Assembly: GCA_001247695.2 (NCBI GenBank)
Contig: LGRX02024683.1
Span: 1 to 64,000 of the forward strand
Reading direction: 5' to 3'
DNA from: Cymbomonas tetramitiformis
Taxonomy: Eukaryota > Chlorophyta > Pyramimonadophyceae > Pyramimonadales > Pyramimonadaceae
Length of the DNA: 64,000 nucleotides
Notes under the pieces: generated by a model
Told to the model about the DNA's origin: nothing
The model's database searches: none
What the model saw: the letters and a program-made list of their open reading frames with translations, nothing else
In this document: piece after piece, positions 1 through 9,999 of the stretch
Layout: each line of letters opens with the position of its first letter
How positions within the stretch are numbered: position 1 is the stretch's first letter
Program-made: the position numbers and the translations under genes

Positions 1-729
1 ACAGATTTAGATGATATTAAAACTATTTTAGAAACGATTATTTTAGATGTTCTTGTCGACAACTTTGGGTTTGCAAAACCTGCGGATAGCGTTGATGTTA
101 CTTACGATGCAATTTCTGGACATTTCACCATTACACTTAGTAAACCTGCTCCCAATATTAAATTTGTTGCATTTTCGATAACCGGTGATTTCCAAGCAGT
201 GCCTGGCAGTCCATTAGATGATGCATTGAATGATATCTTTAATTCACCAGGAAAGTATAACGATGTCGACCAAGTAGTTGGTGGAAAAACAAACAAATCA
301 GTTGCTGGTCTTACAAACATTTCACAGATTGAAGATTTGTTCGATATCGGAACCGTAGATGAAGTATTTATTTCCAAATTCCCCGGTAATTTACAAACCA
401 ACGATGCTATTTATTTAAGAATTACTACGTTGCCCACAAATAATTTACAAAGCACAAATCTTTCTAATATTTTTAAAGAAAATCAAATCATTAGTAGTGA
501 CATTTTAGGGAAAATATTGTTACCGTCAGATTTAACTAATCAATTTATTACTTATTTAGATTACGATGAAAACTTTTCTATCGATGTGCAAGCTTCTCAA
601 TTTTCTCAATTACGAATTTCAATTACCGATAATAAATCCAGACTAATTCCTACAGCCGTTTCCCGAAATGGAAATGAACAATCTATAAACTATGCATTAT
701 CTTTGAAATTAAAAGAATATGTGAATTAA
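1..729 (+). CDS. Virus-like structural protein, C-terminal part (5' truncated by window edge)
   Basis: The frame is open from base 1 to a TAA at 727-729, so only the last 242 residues are visible. I do not recognise a named family. The protein is rich in Asn, Ser, Ile and Leu with alternating hydrophobic stretches, as expected for a beta-rich virion protein, and contains YLRITTLPTNNLQ near residue 138. It is the first of seven same-strand, closely spaced, AT-rich genes that include a capsid-like gene, so a structural role such as penton or another minor capsid protein is inferred from context. A viral-type N-terminal fragment at 61550-61753 could belong to the same gene family. Confidence is good that it is coding and low for function. 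Confidence 0.6.
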   Translation, partial: TDLDDIKTILETIILDVLVDNFGFAKPADSVDVTYDAISGHFTITLSKPAPNIKFVAFSITGDFQAVPGSPLDDALNDIFNSPGKYNDVDQVVGGKTNKSVAGLTNISQIEDLFDIGTVDEVFISKFPGNLQTNDAIYLRITTLPTNNLQSTNLSNIFKENQIISSDILGKILLPSDLTNQFITYLDYDENFSIDVQASQFSQLRISITDNKSRLIPTAVSRNGNEQSINYALSLKLKEYVN

Positions 730-755
730 AATTATATTATATATATTATAGAAAA
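730..755 (+). promoter_or_regulatory. TATA-rich intergenic promoter-like spacer
   Basis: The 26-bp gap between the first gene and the capsid gene is nearly pure A/T with a TATATATATTATA core just upstream of the ATG. Similar A/T blocks precede the next genes, which suggests a repeated promoter of the kind used by small DNA viruses with one promoter per gene. Confidence 0.4.
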
Positions 756-2106
756 ATGTCTTTACCGTATAGTCTTGCATTTGGACTTCAAAAACTAAGT
801 GGATATAGTACTCAGTATTTTCGCCTTGAAACGACAAACTTGACCGAAGTAAATCCTTACGGTGTTATAACTTTGAATCTTCCAGTTAATGTTTTGTGTA
901 ATCTGAAAAGTTTAAGTATGCATTGTAAAGGTCGTGCTAACAATCCTGCCATAGCGTGTACGGACGCCGCAAATCAAGCTGATTCAGTTATCACAACTTT
1001 GCCAAATGGAATCGAAAAATTGATTTCTCGTGTAGAAATTTACAGCGGTGGAATAGCTATTTCGAGTGGCATGAGTCAATATTCAACGGTATCAACGGTT
1101 TTGGACAATCTTAAAACAACGTTGAACAAAGAGGTATCTTATCAAAGAGTTTTGAAAAATCAAGAAATAAATGTTAATACCGATAGTTATTATCAAGAAG
1201 AAAGACCCTACATTCTGAATAATTTCCTACAATTTATAGGGGAATCTTCACCTGACTACCTAGATACTGCGTTACTTCCTAGTGTCCAAATTCGTTTCTT
1301 CATGCATGGACCGGAAGTTCTTGGAGCGTATCAAAAGTCCTTGGGAGCCGGAAATGGATTTAATGGAACCGCGGCTGCCGAACTTGCTGCAAAAGCGACA
1401 TGGAAATTGACTGATTTGCATTTTACAATTGAAACAATTACATTTTCAAATGGTGTTTACGATAGTGCTGTCGAAAGAAAACTAAAAGAAGATTCTCATA
1501 TTGAGATGCCTTTCACTAATTATTTTACCTTTCAAGATACTCAAACGGAAATGACTAAATCGAATCGATTCTCTTTGTCGGCTCAATCTTTGGATTCATA
1601 TGTTATACGCTGTTCAAAGGCCTTCAAATTACAGTTCTGAAAATACAGGTTTGCATAAAATTGATAATAAAATAGGTGCTACTTATGTTCCAAGTTATTT
1701 CAGATTTTATTCTGGAGACATTCAATCTTGGCAGTATAATGTCAACTCAATTTATTATCCAAATTATCATGCCACCGCTCTCGATGCTTTTAACTTGGTC
1801 ACTATTGGCAAAGCTGATAATTATTCCGACGATTCAGGTTGTAAAGTTAATTCTTTAGAAAATTGGTACAATTCTTATTGGACTGCTATGCTTCGATTAA
1901 ATATGCCTATGCCAGGTATGGGACCTCGTAATTGTAGTGGAATAGATACCCGGGGTTTGAATTCTTCATTCTTTCTTCAAACTCAAAAATCATCGACCGC
2001 AGACCCACTTCAAACACCTTTGACGAATAACGAAACATTTATTATTGCACAATGTACAAGTATCATTCGTATTGGTATGGGAAGAATGATTGAAGTGGTT
2101 GTATAA
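756..2106 (+). pseudogene. Major capsid protein-like gene of Polinton-like virus, broken by one frameshift
   Basis: Two overlapping frames (756-1640 and 1600-2106) together make one protein of about 450 residues, the usual size of a Polinton-like virus or virophage double jelly-roll capsid protein. The first starts MSLPYSLAFGLQKLSGYS and includes segments such as SVQIRFFMHGPEVLG; the second ends in IIRIGMGRMIEVVV. The frame changes by +1 within about 1600-1640, where the first frame runs into a stop and the second continues through a Tyr/Asn-rich segment. A single indel therefore inactivates the gene unless it is a sequencing error. The capsid assignment rests on length, composition, position beside other structural genes and remembered resemblance to this virus group, not on an alignment. 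It implies an integrated, decaying viral copy. Confidence 0.55.
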
Positions 2107-2136
2107 AAACTAATTTAATTGTAATTGTATATAATT
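2107..2136 (+). promoter_or_regulatory. TATA-rich intergenic promoter-like spacer
   Basis: This 30-bp A/T-rich gap contains GTATATAATT directly before the ATG at 2137. It has the same layout as the other spacers in this gene array. Confidence 0.4.
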
Positions 2137-2454
2137 ATGGCTGAACAAGCGGGACAAATTTTTGCTTCAAACTTAGGAAATAAACCATTAGGAAAAGTCG
2201 ATGTTAAATTACCAAATATGATGTTAACTTCAGGCTTTCGAAGTTCTTCAATGATGATTGTTCCATGTAAAACAATACAAGATTTGCGACCACCGGCAAG
2301 AGTTTCTAATGTGGACCCTATGTCAGGTTTCAAATCGTATACATTAGGACACGGTGATAAAATCACAAAACAAAATGCTATGTTTTCATTCCCCAATATT
2401 CATCCATTAAACAATAAACTGACACCTTTGGCTCCGACATTCTTTGTGAAATAA
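2137..2454 (+). CDS. Small virion-associated protein next to the capsid gene
   Basis: A 105-residue protein beginning MAEQAGQIFASNLGNKPLGK and ending LTPLAPTFFVK. An in-frame TTG lies 12 bp upstream, but the ATG at 2137 follows the TATA-rich spacer directly and is preferred. There is no signal peptide or membrane helix. The sequence is rich in Pro, Lys and Met. Its place immediately downstream of the capsid-like gene is typical of small minor capsid or cement proteins in Polinton-like viruses, but no motif proves this. The reading frame is intact, unlike its upstream neighbour. Confidence 0.55.
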   Translation: MAEQAGQIFASNLGNKPLGKVDVKLPNMMLTSGFRSSSMMIVPCKTIQDLRPPARVSNVDPMSGFKSYTLGHGDKITKQNAMFSFPNIHPLNNKLTPLAPTFFVK

Positions 2455-2480
2455 AATAAAATTATAGGATATATTATATA
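2455..2480 (+). promoter_or_regulatory. TATA-rich intergenic promoter-like spacer
   Basis: An A/T-only block with GATATATTATATA immediately before the ATG at 2481. It repeats the spacer pattern of the array. Confidence 0.4.
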
Positions 2481-2822
2481 ATGTCTTCTTTTGGAAATGA
2501 TTTTGTATTAGACAAAAACATTAAGGTAAATAACGGTGTGTTTATTGGTGCTAAAGATAAAACAACAAGAACAACTTTTCAAATAATTGGAGCTGATATT
2601 AATATGAATATTGATGGTAGTCAAAGCGGTGACCCTGGTGTTGTAAATTTAAATATGGGTGCAAAAGAAAATAAAATGAAAGTTAGATTTGAAGGTTTGC
2701 CTATCGTAGACACAAATAACGTTCCTCCGATTGAAACTATTACACCAATAAATGGATTATATGTATTCAAAACGAATCCAACTGATAAATTTGGAACTGT
2801 ATATATGAAACTTGCAAATTAA
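2481..2822 (+). CDS. Short fibre-like protein, MSSFGN family member 1
   Basis: A 113-residue protein starting MSSFGNDFVLDKNIKVNNG. The opening MSSFGN is shared with the 638- and 407-residue proteins downstream, which marks a three-member paralogous set with a common N-terminal anchor. The rest holds short beta-prone stretches (INMNIDGSQSGDPGVVNLNMG, in part) such as are found in phage and giant-virus fibres. No enzymatic motif is visible. I infer a virion surface or fibre-base role with low confidence; coding status is strong because start, spacer, frame and composition all agree with the neighbours. Confidence 0.6.
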   Translation: MSSFGNDFVLDKNIKVNNGVFIGAKDKTTRTTFQIIGADINMNIDGSQSGDPGVVNLNMGAKENKMKVRFEGLPIVDTNNVPPIETITPINGLYVFKTNPTDKFGTVYMKLAN

Positions 2823-2852
2823 TAAAATTTTTTATTTATATTGTAATTTATA
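2823..2852 (+). promoter_or_regulatory. A/T-rich intergenic promoter-like spacer
   Basis: A 30-bp A/T-rich gap with TTTATATTGTAATTTATA before the ATG at 2853, matching the spacer style of the array. Confidence 0.35.
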
Positions 2853-4769
2853 ATGTCTTCATTTGGAAATAATATAGTTGCAAGTACATTTAATGGTAAA
2901 CAAACTCCATCCATAACTATTCCTGACCCTTTAACAATTAATCAAATAAATGTAAATCAAATAGGTGATAATTCAAACCATTGTCAAACAATTCATATGG
3001 CTTCAGATTTTTTATATCAAAATGATATTGATTTTATTGATAATTCAGATGTAAATAATCAAAGAGAATTCATGAAATTACAAACTGATGGTGATTTAAA
3101 TTTGGTTAATAATATCAATTTTTATGATTTCATTTTGAACAATCCTGCAAGTAAATCAAAATTTTCGATAGGTTTAGATGAACTTGATAGTTCTTTTGAA
3201 ATTAAATCAAATGACCCAGTTTCTCAAACTCGCTTGAAAATTGGAGACACCGGTATAAATGAATGGTCTTTTATGCAAACCACATTGAATGTAGAACCAC
3301 TTGGAAATGGTGTACTCATCAATGATGGTCCATTGATTTTAAACACCGGTGATATTACATTAAATTCAGGAAAATTTATTGGTGACGGTTCTTTGCTTCA
3401 AAATTTACCATATCCTGCCGAAAATCAATCTCTTCAAAATGTTTGTGACATTTCTCCTATCACAACGACTAACATTACAGCAAATTCTTTTATCGGTGAC
3501 GGAAGTCAATTGACTAATTTACCGGTTCAACCTGATACCTCAACCTTACAAGATGTAACCACACGTGGCTCAATATCTACAACAAACGATATTTCTTTTA
3601 CCGGAACTGGAAAACTTATAATAAATCAGGAAGAATGTGATGGAAATTTATTTAGAATTAGGGCTGGTACTTCCGGTGATGGTTTGGTTTCTATTGGGGA
3701 ATCAACTCAAAATGATAGTTTCACAAACGCAGAACGTTCAGTTTTGATAGGTAGGAATAGTGGAGCTTTCAATTGTTTAAACGATTCAATATGTATAGGT
3801 AGCGGAGCCGGTAATAATCAATGTAAGGCTTACGTTGTAAACGTTGGGGACGACGCAGGTCAAAACTTTGCTTCGGAGAATTCAGTCAATATTGGTAAAT
3901 ATAGTGGGGAATATTTGGCTGGCGAAAATTCAATCAATATTGGTGCTTTGGCCGGTCAAAACTCTGCTCAAAGTGTTACGGCTATTGATAATACGATAAT
4001 TTTAAACGCAAGCGGTTTTGAACTTAATGCAGGTGTAAATAATTCGTGTTATATTAGACCTATTAGGGCAAGTCCTGATGTTAGTTCAGAAAGTTTACAA
4101 TTATATTATGATTCTGCTTCAAATGAAGTAAGAACCGGTGCTATAAATTCTGGAAGTATTGGAAGTCTTTCGCAGGTTTTAGCGGTTGGGAACAGCGGTT
4201 CTAACATTAATTTGACCGGAGATTTGGATTGTAGTGCTATACGACTTGTTAATAGCATCGACTGGGCGTATACAACGCCAACATCATCATTGACAACCAT
4301 AGGTATTCCATTAACAAATTTAACAAATGCATACACGGCTTCATTACCATCGAGTCCGGTTCCTCATACAGGTGACGTATTTACTTTTGAAAATAATACC
4401 GGAGGTACAATAAGTGCCGGAGATATTGTTCAATTTTCTGATGATTTTTCAGATGTAAATGGTGTAAAAATATATGCAGCTTCGGCAAGTCAATCTAATC
4501 AAAATTGTATGCCTATTGGAGTTTGTGTTCAAAATTCAACAACCGGAAATTCTTGTTTCGTTTGTACAAAAGGATTCACAACTTGTAAAGCTATTGATGG
4601 AAGTTATGTCAAAGGTCAAATGTTGGGTTGTGCACCGGGAGGGTCAGTCAATTCTTCACAAATCACTACAAATAATGTTGGAATTATCGGTGTATGTATG
4701 GAAAGTAAAGTTGTAACAATCTCGGGTTCAGGATTATTGGTTTGGATTAAACCTGATTTTAAATTGTGA
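2853..4769 (+). CDS. Large fibre/adhesin-like protein, MSSFGN family member 2
   Basis: A 638-residue protein. Its N-terminus MSSFGN matches both neighbours. Two copies of an FIGDGSxLxNLP motif occur near residues 174 and 211; this motif is common in phage and giant-virus tail-fibre proteins. Residues about 290-385 contain repeated IGxxxG turns (IGRNSGAFN, IGSGAGNN, IGKYSGEY, IGALAGQN), which resemble the head repeats of trimeric adhesins. Near residue 445 LSQVLAVGNSG precedes another beta-rich segment, and the C-terminus is Cys-containing. I infer a trimeric surface fibre used in host attachment. No catalytic or membrane segment is visible. The frame is fully intact. Confidence 0.65.
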   Translation: MSSFGNNIVASTFNGKQTPSITIPDPLTINQINVNQIGDNSNHCQTIHMASDFLYQNDIDFIDNSDVNNQREFMKLQTDGDLNLVNNINFYDFILNNPASKSKFSIGLDELDSSFEIKSNDPVSQTRLKIGDTGINEWSFMQTTLNVEPLGNGVLINDGPLILNTGDITLNSGKFIGDGSLLQNLPYPAENQSLQNVCDISPITTTNITANSFIGDGSQLTNLPVQPDTSTLQDVTTRGSISTTNDISFTGTGKLIINQEECDGNLFRIRAGTSGDGLVSIGESTQNDSFTNAERSVLIGRNSGAFNCLNDSICIGSGAGNNQCKAYVVNVGDDAGQNFASENSVNIGKYSGEYLAGENSINIGALAGQNSAQSVTAIDNTIILNASGFELNAGVNNSCYIRPIRASPDVSSESLQLYYDSASNEVRTGAINSGSIGSLSQVLAVGNSGSNINLTGDLDCSAIRLVNSIDWAYTTPTSSLTTIGIPLTNLTNAYTASLPSSPVPHTGDVFTFENNTGGTISAGDIVQFSDDFSDVNGVKIYAASASQSNQNCMPIGVCVQNSTTGNSCFVCTKGFTTCKAIDGSYVKGQMLGCAPGGSVNSSQITTNNVGIIGVCMESKVVTISGSGLLVWIKPDFKL

Positions 4770-4792
4770 TTTAATATATATATATATATCAG
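4770..4792 (+). promoter_or_regulatory. (TA)n promoter-like spacer
   Basis: A 23-bp gap made largely of alternating TA directly upstream of the ATG at 4793. It is the purest TATA block of the array. Confidence 0.4.
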
Positions 4793-6016
4793 ATGTCTTC
4801 TTTTGGAAATGATATTGTTTGTAAAAATATACAATGTGATACGGTTAATGGAAATTCTCCTACTGGGGGGTCTACTAAGTGGCAAAACCTACCCGGTGGT
4901 AATGATATAGAAAGGACAGTTGGTGACGTATACGTAAACAATCTATACGGCAGAGACGTTTTGAATACTTCAATTATAAATTTTCGATATTTGAAAAATA
5001 TTTTAAATAATGGAAAGGCACAAATTGAATTGAAGGATGGAACTGATAATAGTGTTATAATCGTTACAGGCAGTGAACTGCAAATAAATACAACTTTCGG
5101 TTTGATAGTAAACGGTGATGCAAAAATCAATGGACAAACAGAACTGGTCGCACCAGATAATACCCTAAATCTTAATTTATTTGGAAAAAAAATAGCAGGT
5201 AATTCATTTATTGGTTTGAATACCGCACAGGTAGATTTATCGAGTGTTTCAACGATATATTTTATAAAATTTCAAACGAAACCTGATTCAGCTGTACCTA
5301 AATTTTTTAGAATCAATATGAAAGGTGATATAATAGGATGTAATGATATAGAATGCAATAACATTATAATTAATGCACAATTAAGTTCCAAGACAAATTT
5401 AGAATTACAAGGGCCAAAATCTGCTAATTCAACATTTATAGATTTGAATACATCACTGGTTGATGAAGCAGCAGTTGATTCAGTGTATGCTTTGCAGTTT
5501 CGAAAACGACCTGATATACCATCAAATGAATTTTTTAGAATTAATATGTTAGGTGACATAACAGGTTGCAAGAATATAGAATGTAATGATATAGAATGCA
5601 ATGAGTTAACAACAAAAACTTTACAATACGAAAATCTCAATTTGTCAAATTTTCCTAGAATACTACCTACAGCTGGTCAAGGTACTCGAATATTGACATT
5701 CCCTTCAAATACTTTTGGTGTAATGTGTATATTTGAGCTAGCAGGTAATGAAACAGGTACTCAACAAGCTAATTTCAAAATTCAACACGCTGATTCAGAT
5801 GTGAATAATAACATTGTAGACAACTATGTTTTGATTTGTGAAGGTTTAGGCTTCTTTCCTGGCTCGGGCGAAAATAGGAAAACTACATTAGTTGCATCTT
5901 CAAATTTACTTGGAGGCAATAATTTGGAGCTTAGAATCTCTTCGTTAGTTGAAAATTTTTCAGACGATGTTATTAGATTTTTCTTGAAATTGACTCCTCA
6001 TTCTCCAAACCCGTAA
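4793..6016 (+). CDS. Fibre-like protein with internal duplication, MSSFGN family member 3
   Basis: A 407-residue protein starting MSSFGNDIVCKNIQCDTVNG. It contains an internal repeat of about 75 residues: a segment with FFRINMKGDIIGCNDIECNN near residues 163-185 is echoed by FFRINMLGDITGCKNIECND near residues 240-262, each preceded by an F/YxLxF/KFxxKPD-like strand. This looks like tandem beta domains of a fibre shaft. The C-terminal about 120 residues are different and probably form the tip. It shares the N-terminal signature with the genes at 2481 and 2853. The function as a structural fibre is inferred. Confidence 0.6.
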   Translation: MSSFGNDIVCKNIQCDTVNGNSPTGGSTKWQNLPGGNDIERTVGDVYVNNLYGRDVLNTSIINFRYLKNILNNGKAQIELKDGTDNSVIIVTGSELQINTTFGLIVNGDAKINGQTELVAPDNTLNLNLFGKKIAGNSFIGLNTAQVDLSSVSTIYFIKFQTKPDSAVPKFFRINMKGDIIGCNDIECNNIIINAQLSSKTNLELQGPKSANSTFIDLNTSLVDEAAVDSVYALQFRKRPDIPSNEFFRINMLGDITGCKNIECNDIECNELTTKTLQYENLNLSNFPRILPTAGQGTRILTFPSNTFGVMCIFELAGNETGTQQANFKIQHADSDVNNNIVDNYVLICEGLGFFPGSGENRKTTLVASSNLLGGNNLELRISSLVENFSDDVIRFFLKLTPHSPNP

Positions 6017-6102
6017 TTTCTTCGGTTTTTCCAGGGGGACAAAAAACCTCAAAAAATAAAATCCACTTAAAGAGTGTAACTCAGTAGGATAAACCAATCA
6101 AC

Positions 6103-6468
6103 ATGAATACATTAGACTTACATTGTTGGATTGAACGTAAGGATGGTTCTATTTATGACCCGACTCCAATAATTATGGAAGATTTTATTTTCATGTTTCG
6201 TAATATAAGTGACAAAACAAGATACTATGAAAAATATGAAGGTGATGAATTAAACAATGCTTGCAAAAATGTTTTTGATGCTATCAAAAAATTTGAAAAA
6301 GATAATGAAAAAAATGGAATTAATATGAGAACTTTAGTGAAAAACAACAAGTATTCTTTACCAAGTCTTTGTTTCTTGAATGCTTATTATTGGGTACAAG
6401 ACCATAAAGGTGAAGGTAGAATGAAAATAGGGAAAATGGGTTGGAAAACAAATGAAGGAAACATATGA
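6103..6468 (+). CDS. Hypothetical protein of the viral array
   Basis: A 121-residue protein beginning MNTLDLHCWIERKDGSIYDP. The combination HCWIE..DGSIYDPT with a later SLCFLNAYYWVQDHKG (Cys, Asn, Ala, His) is a pattern I associate with small uncharacterised proteins of large algal viruses and phages, but I cannot name a family. It is charged and soluble, with no membrane segment. It is the last AT-rich gene of the array, preceded by an 86-bp gap instead of the 25-30-bp TATA spacers, and may use a different promoter. Confidence 0.5.
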   Translation: MNTLDLHCWIERKDGSIYDPTPIIMEDFIFMFRNISDKTRYYEKYEGDELNNACKNVFDAIKKFEKDNEKNGINMRTLVKNNKYSLPSLCFLNAYYWVQDHKGEGRMKIGKMGWKTNEGNI

Positions 6469-6758
6469 TGGGAATTTGGATGAATGATTTAAGAACAATT
6501 AACATATATCTTATTGAAACATTAATTAATTTACTTTTTATTTACTTTCAATTTTATCTTTATCTTTTATTGTAGATTTTTTTATTTATTTTTTATTGTA
6601 GATTTTTTATTTATTTTTTATCGTACTCACATTTAATCACGTAATTTATTCCCTATTTATTACGTAATTATTTCTTTAGGGTTTTCTCTTGTATTTATTA
6701 ATCATTTATTATCGTCTTTAGGGTTTTGGGTGGTGGGCTATAATCGGTAGTATAGTAG
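6469..6758. repeat. AT-rich spacer with a short tandem duplication
   Basis: No gene is visible. Around 6560-6625 a unit of about 28 bp containing ATTGTAGATTTTTT and TTATTTATTTTTTAT occurs about twice. Composition shifts from AT-rich viral DNA to GC-rich DNA across this segment, so it probably holds the junction between the viral array and the recombinase gene region. Confidence 0.4.
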
Positions 6759-8948
6759 TGGCTTGGCCAACCGATCAAAAGGACGTCCTTGATGAGTCTA
6801 TGGAGTGGGCTAATGCGACATTGGAACGATCACAAGCTGCTCGAGTATCATGCTAACGGGGTACGTTTCATTTCAACCTTTTGAAACTTTCTTCACTCTT
6901 TTTTCTTTCTTCAACCTCCTCCAATGAACTGTTACATGTCGCTCATGCCTGTATACCCGACGCTGAATGCCTGTATTCGCGGGTTTCAATATTTTCAACC
7001 CCACTTGCGTGTGTGTTCACTATTTTTTTTCTTCGAAGTGTTCGTCTTCAGGCGTCCGATTCTACGTTCCACAAGGACGATTGGAACAACGAACCTTTTT
7101 GGTCTTTGGCGTACAACGCCATGTTCACGCGCTTCGAGAAGTGCGTTGCTGACAAGGACCCCCACAAGGCCCCCACCAAAGAGGACCTCAAGAAGATCTA
7201 CGGTTGCGACTTTCTTCGTCAAGATGACCCTTACGCCTACACCCATCGTCGCGGCTTCGCCGCCATGACCGAGACTTTCAAGCGTGGTGGCAAGGAATTC
7301 CGAAGTTTGACCATGGACCACTTTTCCCCCATCTCTGGTGAGTGCCTTTGCTGAATTCGTGTGTCTTTCGTGCCATACTTCACTTGTCATATTTCCCTTA
7401 ACTTTTCATACTTATCTCGTCACATTTAACTTGTTCTCACACTTTACCTTTGCGTTATTAACATTTTCGTTTTTGGGGTTTTCCTTTCTTCCCTACGTTA
7501 CAGCCACAAAAGACGAGCCTGAGCACTACTTGTTCCATCGCCAAAAGTTGGACATCAAGAACCGTGGGGCGGCTGCGTCGTTGAAGAGGACGTTACCCGA
7601 TTTACCAATCTATTGCAACGAGGAGAACCCCGACTATTGCTTCGTCACCCACATGCACGCGGAGCGTGCATTCCGCAAGGAGTGTGGCTTCACGTGCAAC
7701 GCGCTGTTTTTGAAGATCAAATTTGCGGTGCGCTCTAAACACTTCTCCCTCACACCGGATATGCAATTTTCATATCAAAATTCCTTTGCATACACTATCA
7801 TGTGCTTGCCTTAAAGCCCACATGCAAATAGCGAAGACATTTAGGGTTTCCAGCCATTTCCCTTCCAGGTCGATGGCAAAGGTGGGCGCAAGGAGGCCAT
7901 TGGTTACGAGGACGCCCCCCTCCAAATCGACATAGCCAACCACATCATGCAAACGATCTCCAAGAAGGCCGGCCTCTCGGACATCTACCACAACCACGGC
8001 ATCCGCTCCATGATGATCTCCGCCTCGTACGAGGCTGGTGTGCCCGAGAACGTCATCATGAACCAGAGCTCCCACTTTAGCACCGACGGCATCCGCGCGT
8101 ACAAGCGGCAGTCGACCGTCGAGGCCAAGGCCATGGCCTCGTGTATTCACAAGAACCTCGCCGGTGACAAGACCACCATGGAGATCGAGCGCGACAACCA
8201 CCTTGCGGCTTTGCCCCCTCTCCCACCTCCATCACGGCTTGCCGCGAGTACCCCGCCAACATCCCTGATGGACACTCTTCAGCAATTGAAGGACATGCAC
8301 AACGCCTTCATGTCCACTCTCCAACCTCAACAAGTAAGCCCTTGCACCTGTAATGCCATGAAGGGTTTTTGGTGCTTGCCTTGCCGTGTACGTGCCGATT
8401 CTGCCTATGGCATCATCCCGCCTTCATATGATCCAAACCGCTGTCCCGAACCCGATCTCCAATCACGGCCATCCGAGCTGCCACCACCTCCTCCATGTTT
8501 GCCCAAGACCATGGCCAATGTCAACCGCATCTTGGACCACCACCCTGTTTGCACATGTTCCATCATGCGCGGCTACTGGTGTCAACGGTGCCGTGTCTTG
8601 CATGATCCGAACTACAAATTTGACCCCAAGCAAAACTTCCTTCGCCATGCCCCACCCCATGAAAACTTCATCCCCTACCGTGCACAAGAATCTTTGTCTC
8701 CCCCTTCAAAACCCTCTGCCCGCCATCTCCCTCAGAAATTGACCAATTTCTTCTCGGCTCAGGCGAAGCCTAATCTTCCATCAACATCTTCAAGCCCATC
8801 CTTCCAGGGCTCCACCTTCACGGGCTGCACCATCAACATCACCAACCCCATCCTTCCTCGGCATGAGACCGCCGCCGCCATCATGGCTGAGTGGGAGGCC
8901 GTTAGCAAGACCGACTTTGACCACGCCTTTGACCCCGAGGACATTTGA
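6759..8948 (+). CDS. Tyrosine recombinase, Crypton/DUF3504-like, with introns
   Basis: Four exons fit together in phase: about 6759-6844, 7052-7337, 7504-7727 and 7869-8948, with GT-AG introns. The product is a site-specific DNA strand-exchange enzyme. Catalytic elements visible are an Arg in the box EFRSLTMDHF (end of exon 2), Lys-rich strands in exon 3, then in exon 4 HNHGIRSM (HxxR), a His in NQSSHFSTDGI and the Tyr in RAYKRQST. This order and spacing match Crypton and related eukaryotic YR proteins. After the catalytic domain comes a Pro-rich tail of about 250 residues that holds two copies of a Cys motif, CTCxxMxGxWCxxCR (near 8344 and 8554), probably zinc-binding. The first exon is uncertain and the true start may lie further upstream. 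The gene is GC-rich, unlike the viral array beside it, so it could be a Crypton or an integrase of the neighbouring element. Confidence 0.7.
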
Positions 8949-8975
8949 ATCCGGACTTCCGGCTTCGGACACTTT

Positions 8976-9112
8976 TTGAATTCTGTGTGCTCTTGCACTT
9001 TTGAATTTTGTAGCCTTGGGTAGATTTCAAATTCTGTAGCCTTGACCAGATTTGAATTCTGGACCTGATTTGAATTCTGTAGCCTTGACCAAATTTGAAT
9101 TCTGGTCAAAAC
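8976..9112. repeat. Imperfect short tandem repeats downstream of the recombinase gene
   Basis: Several degenerate copies of a unit of roughly 30 bp built on TTTGAATTCTG and TGTAGCCTTGACCA. They may act as terminator or recombinase-binding repeats; no gene is visible here. Confidence 0.5.
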
Positions 9113-9129
9113 CATATCTGTAATATGTA

Positions 9130-9360
9130 ATTTTTAACTGCCTTTTAGCTCGATATTGGTGCTGTTCAGCCCCAATATTCATGATATTGGTGCTGTTTAG
9201 CCCCAATATTTCTTGCCATGTCACTGCCATGTCACTGCCACCCGAGCATTTCTTGCCACTTCATTGCCACATCATCATTCCACAATTAATACAGCTTAAA
9301 ACGACTGCCTGCGTGGCAACCAGTCATTGGTCCTCAACTGATGTGTCATAAATATATGCT
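9130..9360 (+). repeat. Palindromic block, copy 1 (shared with 61290-61545)
   Basis: Two palindromes of the form ATATTGGxGCTG/AGCxCCAATAT occupy about 9152-9180 and 9183-9211. They are followed by a segment that ends in GATGTGTCATAAATATAT (about 9340-9357). The same order of two palindromes and the same closing motif occur at 61290-61545 in the same orientation. It is likely a terminal or promoter region of a virus-like or Crypton-like element. Confidence 0.6.
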
Positions 9361-9931
9361 AAAATGCAACAGGAAAAGAAAAAAAAACCTGGATATTGTT
9401 GCGTAGAGCCCTCGAATTTGAATATATCGGTGTATGAGGTATTAAAGTTCATCTTTACGACCCACCTCGTTAGAATCCACGGTCAGATTGCTTCAAAAAT
9501 AAATAGCCTTGACAATATTCTACGGGGAAATCATGGGGGATCACTGCCCCCAACAACTTGATATTTGTAATTTGCAACAAGTGTTTGCTACTGCTCTACC
9601 ATCATGGTATTCGAGTTGTATATGGACTGTAAACACTGTAGGCAGTTGACGTCGGTCGAATTGAGAAACATCATACGTCGATGTTTGCCAAAAGTCTGAA
9701 AACTTCTTAAGGGAGCCGTCGATGTAGAAAAATTGTCGATTTTTCTGTGGTTTCATCCTTCATGACAGTGAAAAAGTGTGTATAAATAATACTATACTTG
9801 GTTACTCGAAATGGGCGTTATATGTATATAAACGCTCGAAGCGGCCTTGACGATGAGCTTTTGTCCAGGGTCGATATCGAAGCGTAATGCTAATCGCGCG
9901 ATATAACGACGTTTTTTCCTCTTTGTTGCAC
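9361..9931. other. No gene recognised
   Basis: Short open frames exist, but none shows a domain, repeats or convincing composition. I see no RNA gene or clear transposon end. Confidence 0.4.
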
Positions 9932-9999
9932 GTTTTCTAATCGGCTACGGCTACAGAGCCGACAAATGACACATTTGTAATGGAAACTCGGCCGCTGCA
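9932..9999 (+). repeat. 68-bp direct repeat, copy 1
   Basis: Identical over 68 bp to 11380-11447, in the same orientation. It includes CGGCTACGGCTACAGAGCCG. The pair brackets the minisatellite region and could be a long duplication from insertion or recombination. Confidence 0.8.

Noticed and set aside
6680..6730. TTTAGGG motifs as a telomeric remnant
   Set aside because: Only isolated single copies occur, with no tandem array.
9364..9561. 65-residue frame just after the palindromic block, in the place where copy 2 has a viral gene
   Set aside because: Composition and sequence do not resemble the viral genes and no domain is visible.
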